Below, one piece after another: positions 6,069 through 14,402 of a stretch of 50,236 nucleotides of DNA. The translations under genes and the position numbers were made by a program. The DNA comes from an uncultured Lachnospiraceae bacterium (lineage in GTDB: Bacteria; Bacillota; Clostridia; Lachnospirales; Lachnospiraceae): NCBI GenBank assembly GCA_902801415.1, contig CADCIK010000010.1, forward strand, positions 1 through 50,236. Reading direction: 5' to 3'. The notes under the pieces were generated by a model. That model did no database searches and was not told where the DNA came from. It saw nothing but the letters and a program-made list of their open reading frames with translations. The first letter of the stretch is position 1. Each line of letters opens with the position of its first letter.

Positions 6069-7538
6069 ATGAACAAAGTCATTGATCTTCGCTCCGCCCT
6101 GGAGCTTCTTCGAAACACCCCCGGCCAGCTGATCGAGACCGACGTTCCTGTCGATCCCAAAGCAGAACTCTGCGGTGTCTACCGCTACGTCGGTGCCGGC
6201 GGAACTGTTAAGCGCCCCACAAGTGTTAATGGTCCCGCCATGCTCTTTCACAACGTGAACGGGCATCCTGATGCAAGCGTCGCGATCGGCGTCATGGGAA
6301 GCCGCGAGCGTGTCGCAAAGCTCTTTGGATGTAAGAAAGAGGAGCTCGGGCATTTAGTACAGAAGTGTACTGCCAATCCCATCATGCCTGTCGTAACCAA
6401 TGAACCTGCCCCCGCACAGGAGGTGGTACACCTTGCGACGGATCCGGATTTTGACCTGTTCAAGCTGATCCCGGCACCGACTAATACGCCTTACGATGCA
6501 GGTCCCTATATCACACTCGGCATGTGCTATGCGACACACCCGGACACAGGGCTCTCTGATGTGACGATCCACCGCATGTGTATTTTGTCCAAGGACGAGC
6601 TCTCCATTTTCCTTCTGCCCGGCGCCCGCCACATCGGCGCTATGGCCGAGCGCGCGACCGAGCTGGGACAGCCGCTTCCGATCTCTGTCTCCATAGGCGT
6701 GGATCCGGCGATCTCTGTGACAAGCTGCTTCTCTCCGCCGACGACGCCTCTGGGCTTCAATGAGCTGTCCATTGCCGGCGCCCTGCGCGGCGAGCCCGTT
6801 CAGCTCACGCCTTGCGTCTCCATCAAGGAGAATGCGATCGCCAATGCGGAGTATGTCATAGAGGGCGAGATCCTTCCGGGCAGCAATAACGTCGTGGAGG
6901 ACCGCAATTCCCACACCGGATATGCTTTACCCGAGTTCCCCGGCTACAATGGCCCCGCCTCTCACGAGTGCTGGCTTCTCAAGGTCAAAGCAGTGACTCA
7001 CCGCAGGAATCCCATCATGCAGACCTGCATAGGTCCCAGCGAGGAGTTCGTCAACATGTCAGGCATCCCCACGGAAGCTTCGATCCTGGGTATGATCGAC
7101 AAGGCCCTCCCCGGTAAAGTGCTGAACTGCTATGCGCACCGCGCCGGCGGCGGCAAATATGTCGCGATTCTGCAGTGCCGCAAAACCGTCCACACGGACG
7201 AGGGCAAGCAGCGGCAGGCCGCTCTTTTGGCCTTTTCCGCTTTCCCGGAGCTCAAGCATGTGATCCTTGTGGATGAGGATGTGGATATATTTGACACGGA
7301 TGATGTACTTTGGGCCATGACTACGCGTTTCCAGGGAGACCGCGATATGGTACCGATTCCCGGCGTCCGCTGCCATCCGCTTGACCCGTCCAGCAGCCCT
7401 CTCTATTCTTCTTCCATTCGGGATGTCGGCATTTCCTGCAAGGCGATCTTCGACTGCACGGTGCCCTTCGACATGAAGGAGCGCTTTACGAGGGCGTCGT
7501 TTATGGAAGTGGATTACAGGAAGTGGATCAAAGATTAA
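6069..7538 (+). CDS. ubiD: UbiD family prenylated-FMN-dependent decarboxylase
   Basis: This 489-residue protein matches the usual UbiD length (about 490). It shows the family's central regions: GVMGSRERVAKLFG, the metal/prFMN-binding stretch TLGMCYATHPDTGLSDVTIH, the acidic ALRGEPVQL and AEYVIEGEI segment, and DIFDTDDVLWAMTTRFQGD near the C-terminus. UbiD enzymes decarboxylate (or carboxylate) aromatic or alpha,beta-unsaturated acids by 1,3-dipolar chemistry with prenylated FMN. The cofactor maker ubiX follows 65 bases downstream. No ubiquinone genes are present, so a role in aromatic acid or secondary metabolism is likelier; the substrate is unknown. The start at 6069 has CGGAGG 6 bases upstream. 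The frame is open back to 5997 but without a ribosome site. Confidence 0.92.
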   Translation: MNKVIDLRSALELLRNTPGQLIETDVPVDPKAELCGVYRYVGAGGTVKRPTSVNGPAMLFHNVNGHPDASVAIGVMGSRERVAKLFGCKKEELGHLVQKCTANPIMPVVTNEPAPAQEVVHLATDPDFDLFKLIPAPTNTPYDAGPYITLGMCYATHPDTGLSDVTIHRMCILSKDELSIFLLPGARHIGAMAERATELGQPLPISVSIGVDPAISVTSCFSPPTTPLGFNELSIAGALRGEPVQLTPCVSIKENAIANAEYVIEGEILPGSNNVVEDRNSHTGYALPEFPGYNGPASHECWLLKVKAVTHRRNPIMQTCIGPSEEFVNMSGIPTEASILGMIDKALPGKVLNCYAHRAGGGKYVAILQCRKTVHTDEGKQRQAALLAFSAFPELKHVILVDEDVDIFDTDDVLWAMTTRFQGDRDMVPIPGVRCHPLDPSSSPLYSSSIRDVGISCKAIFDCTVPFDMKERFTRASFMEVDYRKWIKD

Positions 7539-7603
7539 AGTGAAAAGATGAGCTCCTGCAACTATCACTGGTTGCGTGATCTCAGCATGAAATGAGGTAT
7601 ATT

Positions 7604-8170
7604 ATGCGAATCATCGTCGGTGTAAGCGGAGCCTCCGGCGTAGAGATGAGTCTCTCTCTTCTCCGTGCCCTCCGCAATGCAAACTGCGAAACATATCTGG
7701 TTGTGACAGAAGGCGCCAGACTCACCTGGAGTCTGGAAACTGATATTCCCATTGAGGAACTCTATAATGCCGCAGATCATGTCTATGCAGAGAGCGATTA
7801 TGCGGCTGTCATCGCCAGCGGCTCCTTTGTGACCGATGGAATGATCGTCATGCCCTGCAGCATGAAGACACTGGCCGGTATCGCCAACGGCTTCGCGGAA
7901 AACCTGCTTCTTCGTGCCGCCGATGTCTGCCTCAAGGAGAACCGGCGCGTCGTTTTGGTGCCCCGCGAGATACCTCTGGGGCGTGTTCACCTGCGCAACA
8001 TGCTCAGCGCTTGTGAGCTCGGCTGTGCGATCGTCCCGCCCATGCTCACTTTCTACAATGGAGCAGACTCCCTGCAGTCGCAGATTGACACTGTCGTTGG
8101 CAAAGTACTCATGCAATTCAACATCATCCCTGATAATTTCAAGCCCTGGAGAGGAGTGGAAGAAAACTAG
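7604..8170 (+). CDS. ubiX: Flavin prenyltransferase (UbiX/Pad1 family)
   Basis: This 188-residue protein has the UbiX signature. It includes the N-terminal flavin loop MRIIVGVSGASGVEMSLSLL, the SGSFVTDGMIVMPCSMKTLAGIANG segment with the conserved serine and PCSMKT loop, and the dimethylallyl-phosphate site VLVPREIPLGRVHLRNMLSA. UbiX prenylates FMN with dimethylallyl phosphate to make the cofactor that UbiD needs. It lies 65 bases after ubiD and is very probably co-transcribed. The start at 7604 has GAGGT 4 bases upstream; an in-frame ATG at 7592 overlaps that ribosome site and is less likely. A strong terminator follows. Confidence 0.95.
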   Translation: MRIIVGVSGASGVEMSLSLLRALRNANCETYLVVTEGARLTWSLETDIPIEELYNAADHVYAESDYAAVIASGSFVTDGMIVMPCSMKTLAGIANGFAENLLLRAADVCLKENRRVVLVPREIPLGRVHLRNMLSACELGCAIVPPMLTFYNGADSLQSQIDTVVGKVLMQFNIIPDNFKPWRGVEEN

Positions 8171-8202
8171 GGAATGCATGTCACTATTATGCGCAATTGT
8201 GA

Positions 8203-8241
8203 AACGGGATGTCGAATCACTTTCGACATCCCGTTGTTTTA
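8203..8241 (+). terminator. Rho-independent terminator after ubiX
   Basis: Perfect 14-bp arms AACGGGATGTCGAA (8203-8216) and TTCGACATCCCGTT (8222-8235) enclose a TCACT loop and are followed by GTTTTATT. Confidence 0.9.
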
Positions 8242-8289
8242 TTACTGCCTATGTGTTATTGCGTCTGCGCTTTCTAAGTGTCAGTCCTT

Positions 8290-8652
8290 TTAGCCATTTT
8301 GTTTCTTACCGCCTCTGAACAGAGCAACAACCGCAAAAATTGCGTTGATCAGGCACCATCCGGCCCAGATTGTCAGGTCACTGTAACTGCCATGCATCGT
8401 AAAGCCGACCAGCGCTGCTAAGCCAAATATGATGATCAAGGCTATGTTGCCCCCCTTACCGCTGCTCTTCCTTGTTGCAATGGAAACAATTCCGCCTGTC
8501 AGGAGAAGAACCGCAACAATGATTCCCGCAGATCCCGACACTTCTCCATTTTCTTCAAGTGCGTTGGACATACCTGCTGCGCAGGACTGAAACGCGACAA
8601 GCGCAAACAAAATAACAGATAAAATACCAGAAACAAGTTTCCAGGTCTTCAT
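8290..8652 (-). CDS. Small membrane protein of unknown function (120 aa)
   Basis: The protein begins MKTWKLVSGILSVILFALVA. It has about four hydrophobic segments: residues 5-25, 40-58, 70-88 and 92-110. Between them lie short Lys/Gly-rich stretches (RKSSGKGGN) and a basic end (FRGGKKQNG). Similar short four-helix proteins are common in Firmicutes, but I know of no function. I chose the start at 8652 because GGAGGGG lies just upstream; the frame is open to 8679. It lies downstream of the lipoprotein gene on the same strand, 113 bases away. Confidence 0.7.
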   Translation of the reverse strand: MKTWKLVSGILSVILFALVAFQSCAAGMSNALEENGEVSGSAGIIVAVLLLTGGIVSIATRKSSGKGGNIALIIIFGLAALVGFTMHGSYSDLTIWAGWCLINAIFAVVALFRGGKKQNG

Positions 8653-8707
8653 TTCCCCTCCTTCTAATCGACAATTCACAAAGTCCGGTCAGTAGTCTTT
8701 CACCTGT

Positions 8708-8770
8708 GCAGTCTTTCTCTTACGAAGTCTTTCTCTTACGAAGTCTTTCTTACGAAAGCTTTCTCTTACT
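8708..8770. repeat. Short 14-16 bp tandem repeat overlapping the lipoprotein gene's 3' end
   Basis: TCTTTCTCTTACGAAG is repeated about four times with small deletions. The last unit includes the stop codon of the lipoprotein gene at 8766-8768. On the gene strand the unit reads TTCGTAAGAGAAAGAC. The array looks like slippage growth outward from the stop codon. Confidence 0.7.
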
Positions 8771-9746
8771 GTGCCGAGAACGTGATCGGATCCGAATCAG
8801 CGATCGTGTCATAGGAATCGCTGTCGTAGATATGGAATTTGAGTTCAACTTCACCGATGGAAGTTATGCCGTTCTCTTCCAGTTCGGAAGACATAAGTGT
8901 TATATCGTCGACAGCTTTCTTGCCGTCATAGACCGTTGTCGAGAAATACGGAGTGAGCATAAATCCGTCTACAGACATATCGTCTACACTGATGCCGACA
9001 TTGCGCCCCGACTCGTTCTCGATATAGAGAAGGATCGCGGTTCCCCAGAAACTGTTCTCGTCAACAGTCTTGCCGATGATCCGGATCCCGCCTTCATTGT
9101 AGAGCTCCGTTCCCTCATCATTCGCTTTCGTATCCATACTGTCGATCGCCGATGTCTCGATCGTGACACAATCTGTATTAAAGATCTCGTCATAGCTGTC
9201 TGCATCATATGCATGGAAGTAGATCTCGACACGACCGACCGTATCGATCCCCGCTGCCTTCAGTTCCGAACTGGAAAGATAGATCACATCATTGGCCTTC
9301 TTGCCGGCAGCGACTTCCGCTCCAAACAGATCATTGATCATATAATCGTTGACGATCAGTGCGTCGCATCCAACCATGACGTCCTGCTCGGAGTCATTCT
9401 CTACAAGGACCTTGATCCCGTCGCCCCAGATGTCGTCCTTGACATAATCCAGAGCTGTGATCCGGATTCCGTCCTGCTCGACCAGCACCTGTTCCTCGAT
9501 GGTAATATCACCTTTTCCGCTGTCCTGCGCAACAGTGTCTGCTTCCGTATCCGGAGTCTCCTGCGCATCCGCAGCCTCCTGCTCGTCCGAAGTCTCCACA
9601 GCATCAGCGGACGTATCGCCGACTTTATCTTCCGTCTTCACAATATCCTTCGGCGCAGACGATCCCGACGAGCCGCATCCCGACAGCAGCGCAGCAGCTG
9701 TACATATACACATAATTCCAACAACCAACCTGGATCTAAGACACAT
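8766..9746 (-). CDS. Lipoprotein with two duplicated beta-sandwich-like domains
   Basis: This 326-residue protein has a lipoprotein signal ending in LLSGC (Cys24). An acidic, low-complexity linker spans about residues 30-80. Two similar domains follow, about 82-205 and 215-326. Each runs from a start like DGIRITALDYVKDDIWG or GGIRIIGKTVDENSFWG, through a VENDSEQDVMV or IENESGRNVGI strand, an AGKKANDVIYLSSSEL or DGKKAVDDITLMSSEL stretch, and a closing VELKFHIYDSDSYDTI. The pattern recalls DUF4352-like extracellular domains, but I cannot name the family. Function is unknown; the cell-surface location is inferred from the lipobox. AGGAGG precedes the start. Confidence 0.75.
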   Translation of the reverse strand: MCLRSRLVVGIMCICTAAALLSGCGSSGSSAPKDIVKTEDKVGDTSADAVETSDEQEAADAQETPDTEADTVAQDSGKGDITIEEQVLVEQDGIRITALDYVKDDIWGDGIKVLVENDSEQDVMVGCDALIVNDYMINDLFGAEVAAGKKANDVIYLSSSELKAAGIDTVGRVEIYFHAYDADSYDEIFNTDCVTIETSAIDSMDTKANDEGTELYNEGGIRIIGKTVDENSFWGTAILLYIENESGRNVGISVDDMSVDGFMLTPYFSTTVYDGKKAVDDITLMSSELEENGITSIGEVELKFHIYDSDSYDTIADSDPITFSAQ

Positions 9747-9934
9747 AAATAACCCTCCTCCTATAATGAAATCTCAGTACTCCCGTACTGTGCATCCAAT
9801 TATAGCAAGAGGGTTTTTCTCACGTTCTCCCCATAGGGGTGGTAATATCCGCCGTTGACAGGTAGTATAATCCTAAGAACAGCGTTCCTTTGTACATCTT
9901 TGCGATTACTTTCACTGCGGCCGGACTTCAGGCT

Positions 9935-10396
9935 TTATTCCTGTATCCCGCTGGTCCGAAGCGGTTCCATCCCGTGCTTTTTCAATAAAGCGTTCACATC
10001 GATAATGCTCCCGGGTCTTTCATTAAAAGCGATCATGATCATCGCGTCGCGCGATATTTTGGCATACAGCTCAGGCATGCCGTACTTTCTGAGTGCCCGC
10101 TGCGTCTCTTTTAGTGTAAATCCTGATGCATAGCAGATCCGGAGAATGACGTCCCGCTGCCGCGTGTGCTTTTCCCCGGACAGGAGTTTGTATCCGTATC
10201 GCTCCGGAATATCCGCCTTCAGAAACGCGATCTGCTGCGTGATCCCCTTTTCCCGCAGAACCGACTTGATATAAGTGGAAAAGGAGGTTGCGTCGGACAG
10301 CATGCTGTCCTTATTCTTCTGCACAAACGCAGTATAGTCCGCAAGATGTGTGCTGCCTAATTCCTGTTCCAGATCATTTGTCTCTTTTTCCTGCAT
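9935..10396 (-). CDS. Small helix-turn-helix-like protein divergent from the kinase
   Basis: This 153-residue soluble protein probably has a helical DNA-binding centre (STYIKSVLREKGITQQIAFL, then ERYGYKLLSGEKHTRQRDVI and ICYASGFTLKETQRAL), which resembles an XRE-type fold. No motif fixes its function. GGAGG lies 6 bases upstream of the ATG. It is divergent from a Ser/Thr kinase gene across about 80 bases. It might be a regulator of that gene or a kinase substrate; both ideas come from position only. Confidence 0.65.
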   Translation of the reverse strand: MQEKETNDLEQELGSTHLADYTAFVQKNKDSMLSDATSFSTYIKSVLREKGITQQIAFLKADIPERYGYKLLSGEKHTRQRDVILRICYASGFTLKETQRALRKYGMPELYAKISRDAMIMIAFNERPGSIIDVNALLKKHGMEPLRTSGIQE

Positions 10397-10429
10397 CTTC
10401 TTTCCTCCAACGTGCTAGAATACACTTAG

Positions 10430-10447
10430 CAGCCCTGTAAAGGGCTG
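10430..10447. promoter_or_regulatory. Small palindrome between the divergent regulator and kinase genes
   Basis: CAGCCCT (10430-10436) and AGGGCTG (10441-10447) are perfect 7-bp arms around GTAA. They are flanked by a wider CTTAG...CTAAG pair. It lies in the only intergenic gap between two divergent genes, so it could be an operator; no T-tract supports a terminator. Confidence 0.35.
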
Positions 10448-10475
10448 TTCATTATTGATACTAAGGGGCTTTATT

Positions 10476-11741
10476 GTGAATCTTTCTCAACGTTTATCCA
10501 AATCATTTTATCAGGTTGTTGCCGCGATCAATGAACCGCACAATGTATATCTGGTGCAGCACCGTGATTCCGGCAGGTTCTATGTAAAGAAGGTCCTGGA
10601 CGTATACTCTGCCGATGTCTACAAGGATCTTAAGGCGCACCCGATCCCCGGCATACCCAGGATCATAGACAGCTGGGAAGAGGACGGACGGCTGATCATC
10701 ATTGAGGAGTTCATTTCCGGCGTCACTCTGCGGGATATGATCGAGCGAACTTCTTCCCTGACTATTTCTCAGGGCGGCTATGAACAGGCGCCTGGGGAAT
10801 ATTCGGCGGCAGCTCATGCCGACAGTACTCGTAATGAATACATTACCGCCGTTGCACCCGCTGGCATGGATCCCTGCGAGCTCCTGACTGTAGAGCGGAT
10901 CGGGCACTATATGGCCGGTCTGTGTGAGATCCTGGAGCGCCTTCACGCACACAATCCGCCGCTCATTCACAGGGATTTAAAGCCTTCCAACATCATTATA
11001 ACAAGCTGCGGCAACGTGATGCTGCTGGACTTCAATGCCGCCCGATTCTATTCGGGCGAACCCGGCAGGGAATCGGACACGCGGCTTCTGGGCACAAAAG
11101 GATATGCCGCTCCGGAACAGTATGGCTTTGGAGAGTCCTCTCCTCAGACAGATATTTACTCCATCGGCAGAATTCTGCAGGAATGCGTCGACGCATTGCC
11201 CGAAGTCGATATCTCTTCAGGGGAACCTGCTGTCATAAAGCGCTCTGTTTCAGCAAAAGTCACCGACCCGCGTGTATTTGATCCTGTAATCCGCAAGTGT
11301 ACGCAGATATCCCCTTCAAAGCGGTATTCATCTGCTGCCGCACTCAAGAATGCGCTGCTAAGCTGCATTGGAGAGAGCATCCGTCCGGATATCACAGGGC
11401 ATGTGATCAACCCCTATCTTCCGCCTGGCTTTCGGACACTTAACCCATGGAAGATGCTGATCGCCTCCGTTGTATACTTCCTGGTATTCGATCTGAGCCT
11501 CACATTACAGGATCAGACTTCCACTATGCAGGCGCTATGGATGGAGAGACTGCTGGTCCTTTTCCTGGGACTGATGAACATTGCACTGGGCAGCAACTAT
11601 CTGGGCATTCAACGATATATGCCTTTTCATGACAGCAGTTCCCGCACGCTGCAGATCACAGGAGTAATACTCACTATGGCTGTCACTACATTTATCATCT
11701 TCATGACTATGATATTTATTATCGGTACAGCTTTCTCCTGA
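10476..11741 (+). CDS. Membrane-bound serine/threonine protein kinase (Hanks type, DFN variant)
   Basis: This 421-residue protein starts at a GTG with AAGGGG 7 bases upstream; an in-frame TTG at 10455 lacks a ribosome site. Kinase landmarks are the ATP lysine (RFYVKKVL), the catalytic loop LIHRDLKPSNIII, a metal loop reading LLDFNAARF with Asn in place of the usual Gly of DFG, and the activation segment LGTKGYAAPEQYG. An insert of about 45 residues, rich in Ala/Ser/Glu, separates the hinge region from the E helix. The C-terminal 100 residues hold three hydrophobic segments that anchor it in the membrane. Activity is likely because Lys, HRD and Asp remain. No PP2C gene or PASTA domain is next to it, so it is not a PrkC orthologue. 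Confidence 0.85.
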   Translation: MNLSQRLSKSFYQVVAAINEPHNVYLVQHRDSGRFYVKKVLDVYSADVYKDLKAHPIPGIPRIIDSWEEDGRLIIIEEFISGVTLRDMIERTSSLTISQGGYEQAPGEYSAAAHADSTRNEYITAVAPAGMDPCELLTVERIGHYMAGLCEILERLHAHNPPLIHRDLKPSNIIITSCGNVMLLDFNAARFYSGEPGRESDTRLLGTKGYAAPEQYGFGESSPQTDIYSIGRILQECVDALPEVDISSGEPAVIKRSVSAKVTDPRVFDPVIRKCTQISPSKRYSSAAALKNALLSCIGESIRPDITGHVINPYLPPGFRTLNPWKMLIASVVYFLVFDLSLTLQDQTSTMQALWMERLLVLFLGLMNIALGSNYLGIQRYMPFHDSSSRTLQITGVILTMAVTTFIIFMTMIFIIGTAFS

Positions 11742-11799
11742 AAAACACTGTGCATATAATTGTTTGTATTAGTAAGACAAGTATAACAAAGAAGCAGAA

Positions 11800-11836
11800 A
11801 AGCAGTTGCCACCGCTATGGTGGTAACTGCTTTCTT
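11800..11836 (+). terminator. Terminator after the kinase gene
   Basis: The arms AAGCAGTTGCCACC (11800-11813) and GGTGGTAACTGCTT (11819-11832) pair over 14 positions, one of them G-U, around GCTAT. A short TTCTT follows. Confidence 0.75.
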
Positions 11837-12044
11837 GCGTCACGGCCGGCTTCTTTTACGGATCAGCCCGACAGGGATACTTCCTGGTCTGCGTTAGGTA
11901 CTGACTCAACTTATGAGTTTAATAATTCCCAATTTTTACCGCATTTTACAATGCATCTGCGCATTTTAGGTACAGCCTGCTTTTTTAAAGATATTATCTC
12001 CATTACTTTTTGAACATTTAGGCACCGAGTCCGCATTTGTCGCA

Positions 12045-12290
12045 AATTGTTCCCACTCCAAGTACTGAATATAACTCATTGACTTCAAAACTTGGAGATT
12101 ATTTGATGTTCTCTTCCTCTTCATGCCTAAAAGTAACAATTCTGTAATTTCCCCTTGGAGATTTTTCTCTTAAATTCCGTGCCTGTACCTAATTCAGAAA
12201 ATCACACAAATTTCTTTGGAGGCAATACTCTCCCTATTCCACTCCGTTACCTAATTCGGAAAACCACTCAAATTTCTTTGGGAAGTTTCA
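12045..12290. repeat. Degenerate ~62-bp tandem repeat in a gene-free stretch (11742-12496)
   Basis: The best pair is 12186-12219 and 12248-12281, 34 bases each with three differences and a period of 62. Older copies are visible through CTTGGAGATT at 12091 and 12154, the corresponding CTTTGGAGG at 12214 and CTTTGGG at 12276, and CCACTCC before 12060 and 12240. On the plus strand the two best copies read PNSENHTNFFG and PNSENHSNFFG in different frames. No continuous gene covers them. The rest of 11742-12496, apart from two hairpins, holds nothing I can identify. Confidence 0.6.
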
Positions 12291-12339
12291 ACAAGTTTAC
12301 AATTCATCGATCATATCTGCACCGCTTATCAAGATAAAT

Positions 12340-12373
12340 GAGAAGCGCCTCCCGCAGTCGGAAGGCGCTTCTC
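12340..12373 (-). terminator. Hairpin downstream of the 5'-nucleotidase gene
   Basis: The arms GAGAAGCGCCT (12340-12350) and AGGCGCTTCTC (12363-12373) pair perfectly around a 12-base loop. On the minus strand ATTTATCTTG follows, a weak T-tract. It sits 124 bases past the stop of the lipoprotein gene. Confidence 0.55.
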
Positions 12374-12496
12374 CAAATTCCCTGGTTTCTGACAAATCTG
12401 CTGCCATGCGCAGAGAATCTGCATCGTCCGAGATATATCTCTCAGCTGTCATATGCATATCATATTTCCCGCGCAGCACAGCGTTCGTCTGCTGGA

Positions 12497-14293
12497 TCAC
12501 TCATTTACAAAATGGATCCTCTCCTGTCCGTACGGATCTGCATATTCTTCGGATACAGTGCCGCCCATTGAGCCGAGATATTCCGCCACTGCATCGATAT
12601 CCAGCATGTTCCTTTCGAGGTCTACAAGTTCCGCTCCGTCAAAGAAAGTGATTCCGCCCCCCTGCTGTGCCAGCACATAAAGAGTCCCTCCAAGGATGTA
12701 CTCTCTGTCCGGATCCAGCGGCTCACCGTTTACTTTGATGTTCGAGACTCGTCTCTCGTCACTGCCAAAGGCGACAAACATTCCGTTATTATCAACCTGC
12801 ACCTGTGCATTCTTGTCGAGGTCTATGTCAAAGCTGATGCCGGAAACCTGCATGAATCCTCCATTGGGTTCCGGTGCTTTTCTTACACTGAATTCAAGAA
12901 CGTCCGCAATGGCCTGCCCCTTCACCTTAATGGCGCACATTTCATTGATATACGGTATTGCCGTAAGAATATCGCCATATGTAATATCTCCGGCAGGAAT
13001 GTTTTCCCGGATCCCGCCGCTGTTAACGATCGCGATCTCTGCTCCGGTGGCTTTCCGGAAAGCGTCTGCGATCAGATCTCCAAGGTTTGTCTCGTTATTT
13101 CTGACAAGCTGGATCTCCCCCTCGTTGACCATAAGTTCAAAGTCAGAGTGCGCTATATGGGCTGAAACCTTGTCCTGGAAAGCGGCCCTCTCTTTTTCGA
13201 TGGCGGCCAGTATCTCCTCATCTTTTTCGTCCACTTCAGTGACCAATTCTGTGCTGATCTTGCCATTTGCATCGATCGTAAGCTTTCCAATGGATTTAAA
13301 CTGCGTGCCGGTCTGTGTGAGCACAACGTCTTTTCTGTCTTTATTCTTAACAAGTTCCATCGGGACCGTACTGTGTGAATGGCCATCGAGAACTACGTCA
13401 ATCCCCGTCGTGTTTCTGATCACATCTACAGACATAAAAGGTTTTGTCGATTCCTCAATGCCAAGATGCGAGACCAGGAAAGTGTAATCGACACCTTCCG
13501 CATGCACGGCGTCTACGGCCTCCTGGATCCTCTTATAGAGTGCCTCTCCATCATCGGTGCGCAGATATCCGTATTTAAACTCTCCGTTCTCGTCCTGAAA
13601 ATTCGCAGGTGCGGAAGCCGACGTCGTCAGAGGCGTCAGTGCGCCGATAAATCCGATCTTTTTGCCGCCGATCTCTCTGATCACATAGGAATCCAGCACG
13701 ATCTCATCTTTCTGAATATCATCGAAGTTGCAGCAGATATATGGATACTCTGCTTTGGAAACCAATTCCAGAAAGCGGGCGGCCCCGTAGTCAAATTCAT
13801 GATTGCCGGGAATCGCGAGATCATACCCGACATCGTTCATCAGGTTGATGATCGCGTCACCTTTTGTAAGCGAGCCAAAGATCCCTCCCTGAATTGCATC
13901 GCCATCGTCAATGAGCAAGACTGCGTTTCCCTCTTCCTGCATCTTTTTCTTATAAGCTGCAAGCCCGGCGTAGCCGATTCCATTCTCCACTGCGCAGTGT
14001 ACATCGTTTGTATAGAGGATCACAATATTTCCGTTTTCAGACTCGATCGGTTCGAACTCCGATGCTGCTTTTCCGCGAATGCCATGCGCGGTCTCCTGTT
14101 CGCCCGGCTGCTCTTCATCCTGGGCGGCTGCCTGTGTCACACCTTGTGCAGCGGACTGCTCTGCCTCCTGCACGGCTGCTTGTGTCGTTCCCTGTGCGGA
14201 CTCCGCGTCTTTGTTTCCTGCAGGACTGCTGCCGCCGCATCCCGTGATCGACAAAACAACTGCCAATAGTCCTGCAAATATCTGCTTTTTCAT
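12497..14293 (-). CDS. Surface lipoprotein 5'-nucleotidase / UshA-like metallophosphoesterase
   Basis: This 598-residue protein has a lipoprotein signal MKKQIFAGLLAVVLSITGC (Cys19) and an Ala/Gln/Glu-rich linker to about residue 75. A calcineurin-like metallophosphatase domain follows, with YTNDVHC, the metal-ligand DDGDAIQG, the GNHEFDYG motif, VSHLG and LDGHSHS. The C-terminal 5'-nucleotidase domain starts near residue 375 (NNETNLGDLIADAF) and carries IVNSGGIRENIPAG and the substrate-stacking region. Such enzymes release nucleosides and phosphate from extracellular nucleotides; UDP-sugars are another common substrate. A second lipoprotein with a nucleoside deoxyribosyltransferase fold is encoded just upstream on the same strand. 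GGAGGGG precedes the ATG. Substrate range is inferred from the family. Confidence 0.9.
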   Translation of the reverse strand: MKKQIFAGLLAVVLSITGCGGSSPAGNKDAESAQGTTQAAVQEAEQSAAQGVTQAAAQDEEQPGEQETAHGIRGKAASEFEPIESENGNIVILYTNDVHCAVENGIGYAGLAAYKKKMQEEGNAVLLIDDGDAIQGGIFGSLTKGDAIINLMNDVGYDLAIPGNHEFDYGAARFLELVSKAEYPYICCNFDDIQKDEIVLDSYVIREIGGKKIGFIGALTPLTTSASAPANFQDENGEFKYGYLRTDDGEALYKRIQEAVDAVHAEGVDYTFLVSHLGIEESTKPFMSVDVIRNTTGIDVVLDGHSHSTVPMELVKNKDRKDVVLTQTGTQFKSIGKLTIDANGKISTELVTEVDEKDEEILAAIEKERAAFQDKVSAHIAHSDFELMVNEGEIQLVRNNETNLGDLIADAFRKATGAEIAIVNSGGIRENIPAGDITYGDILTAIPYINEMCAIKVKGQAIADVLEFSVRKAPEPNGGFMQVSGISFDIDLDKNAQVQVDNNGMFVAFGSDERRVSNIKVNGEPLDPDREYILGGTLYVLAQQGGGITFFDGAELVDLERNMLDIDAVAEYLGSMGGTVSEEYADPYGQERIHFVNE

Positions 14294-14402
14294 ATTTCCC
14301 CTCCTGTAACCATCCTTATATACTGGGTGTCCATCAATTTAAGACCGAACGCCCTGCCGGATTCATAGTTTTATAGTGCTCCCTTATATAGTGCGTACCG
14401 CA

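Noticed and set aside
11750-12337. Small plus-strand frames in the gap after the kinase gene
   Set aside because: One crosses the kinase terminator and the other the degenerate repeat; neither has a ribosome site.
12297-12500. 67-codon minus-strand frame overlapping the 5'-nucleotidase stop
   Set aside because: It begins with a GTG overlapping the stop but runs straight through the likely terminator hairpin, and shows no family features.
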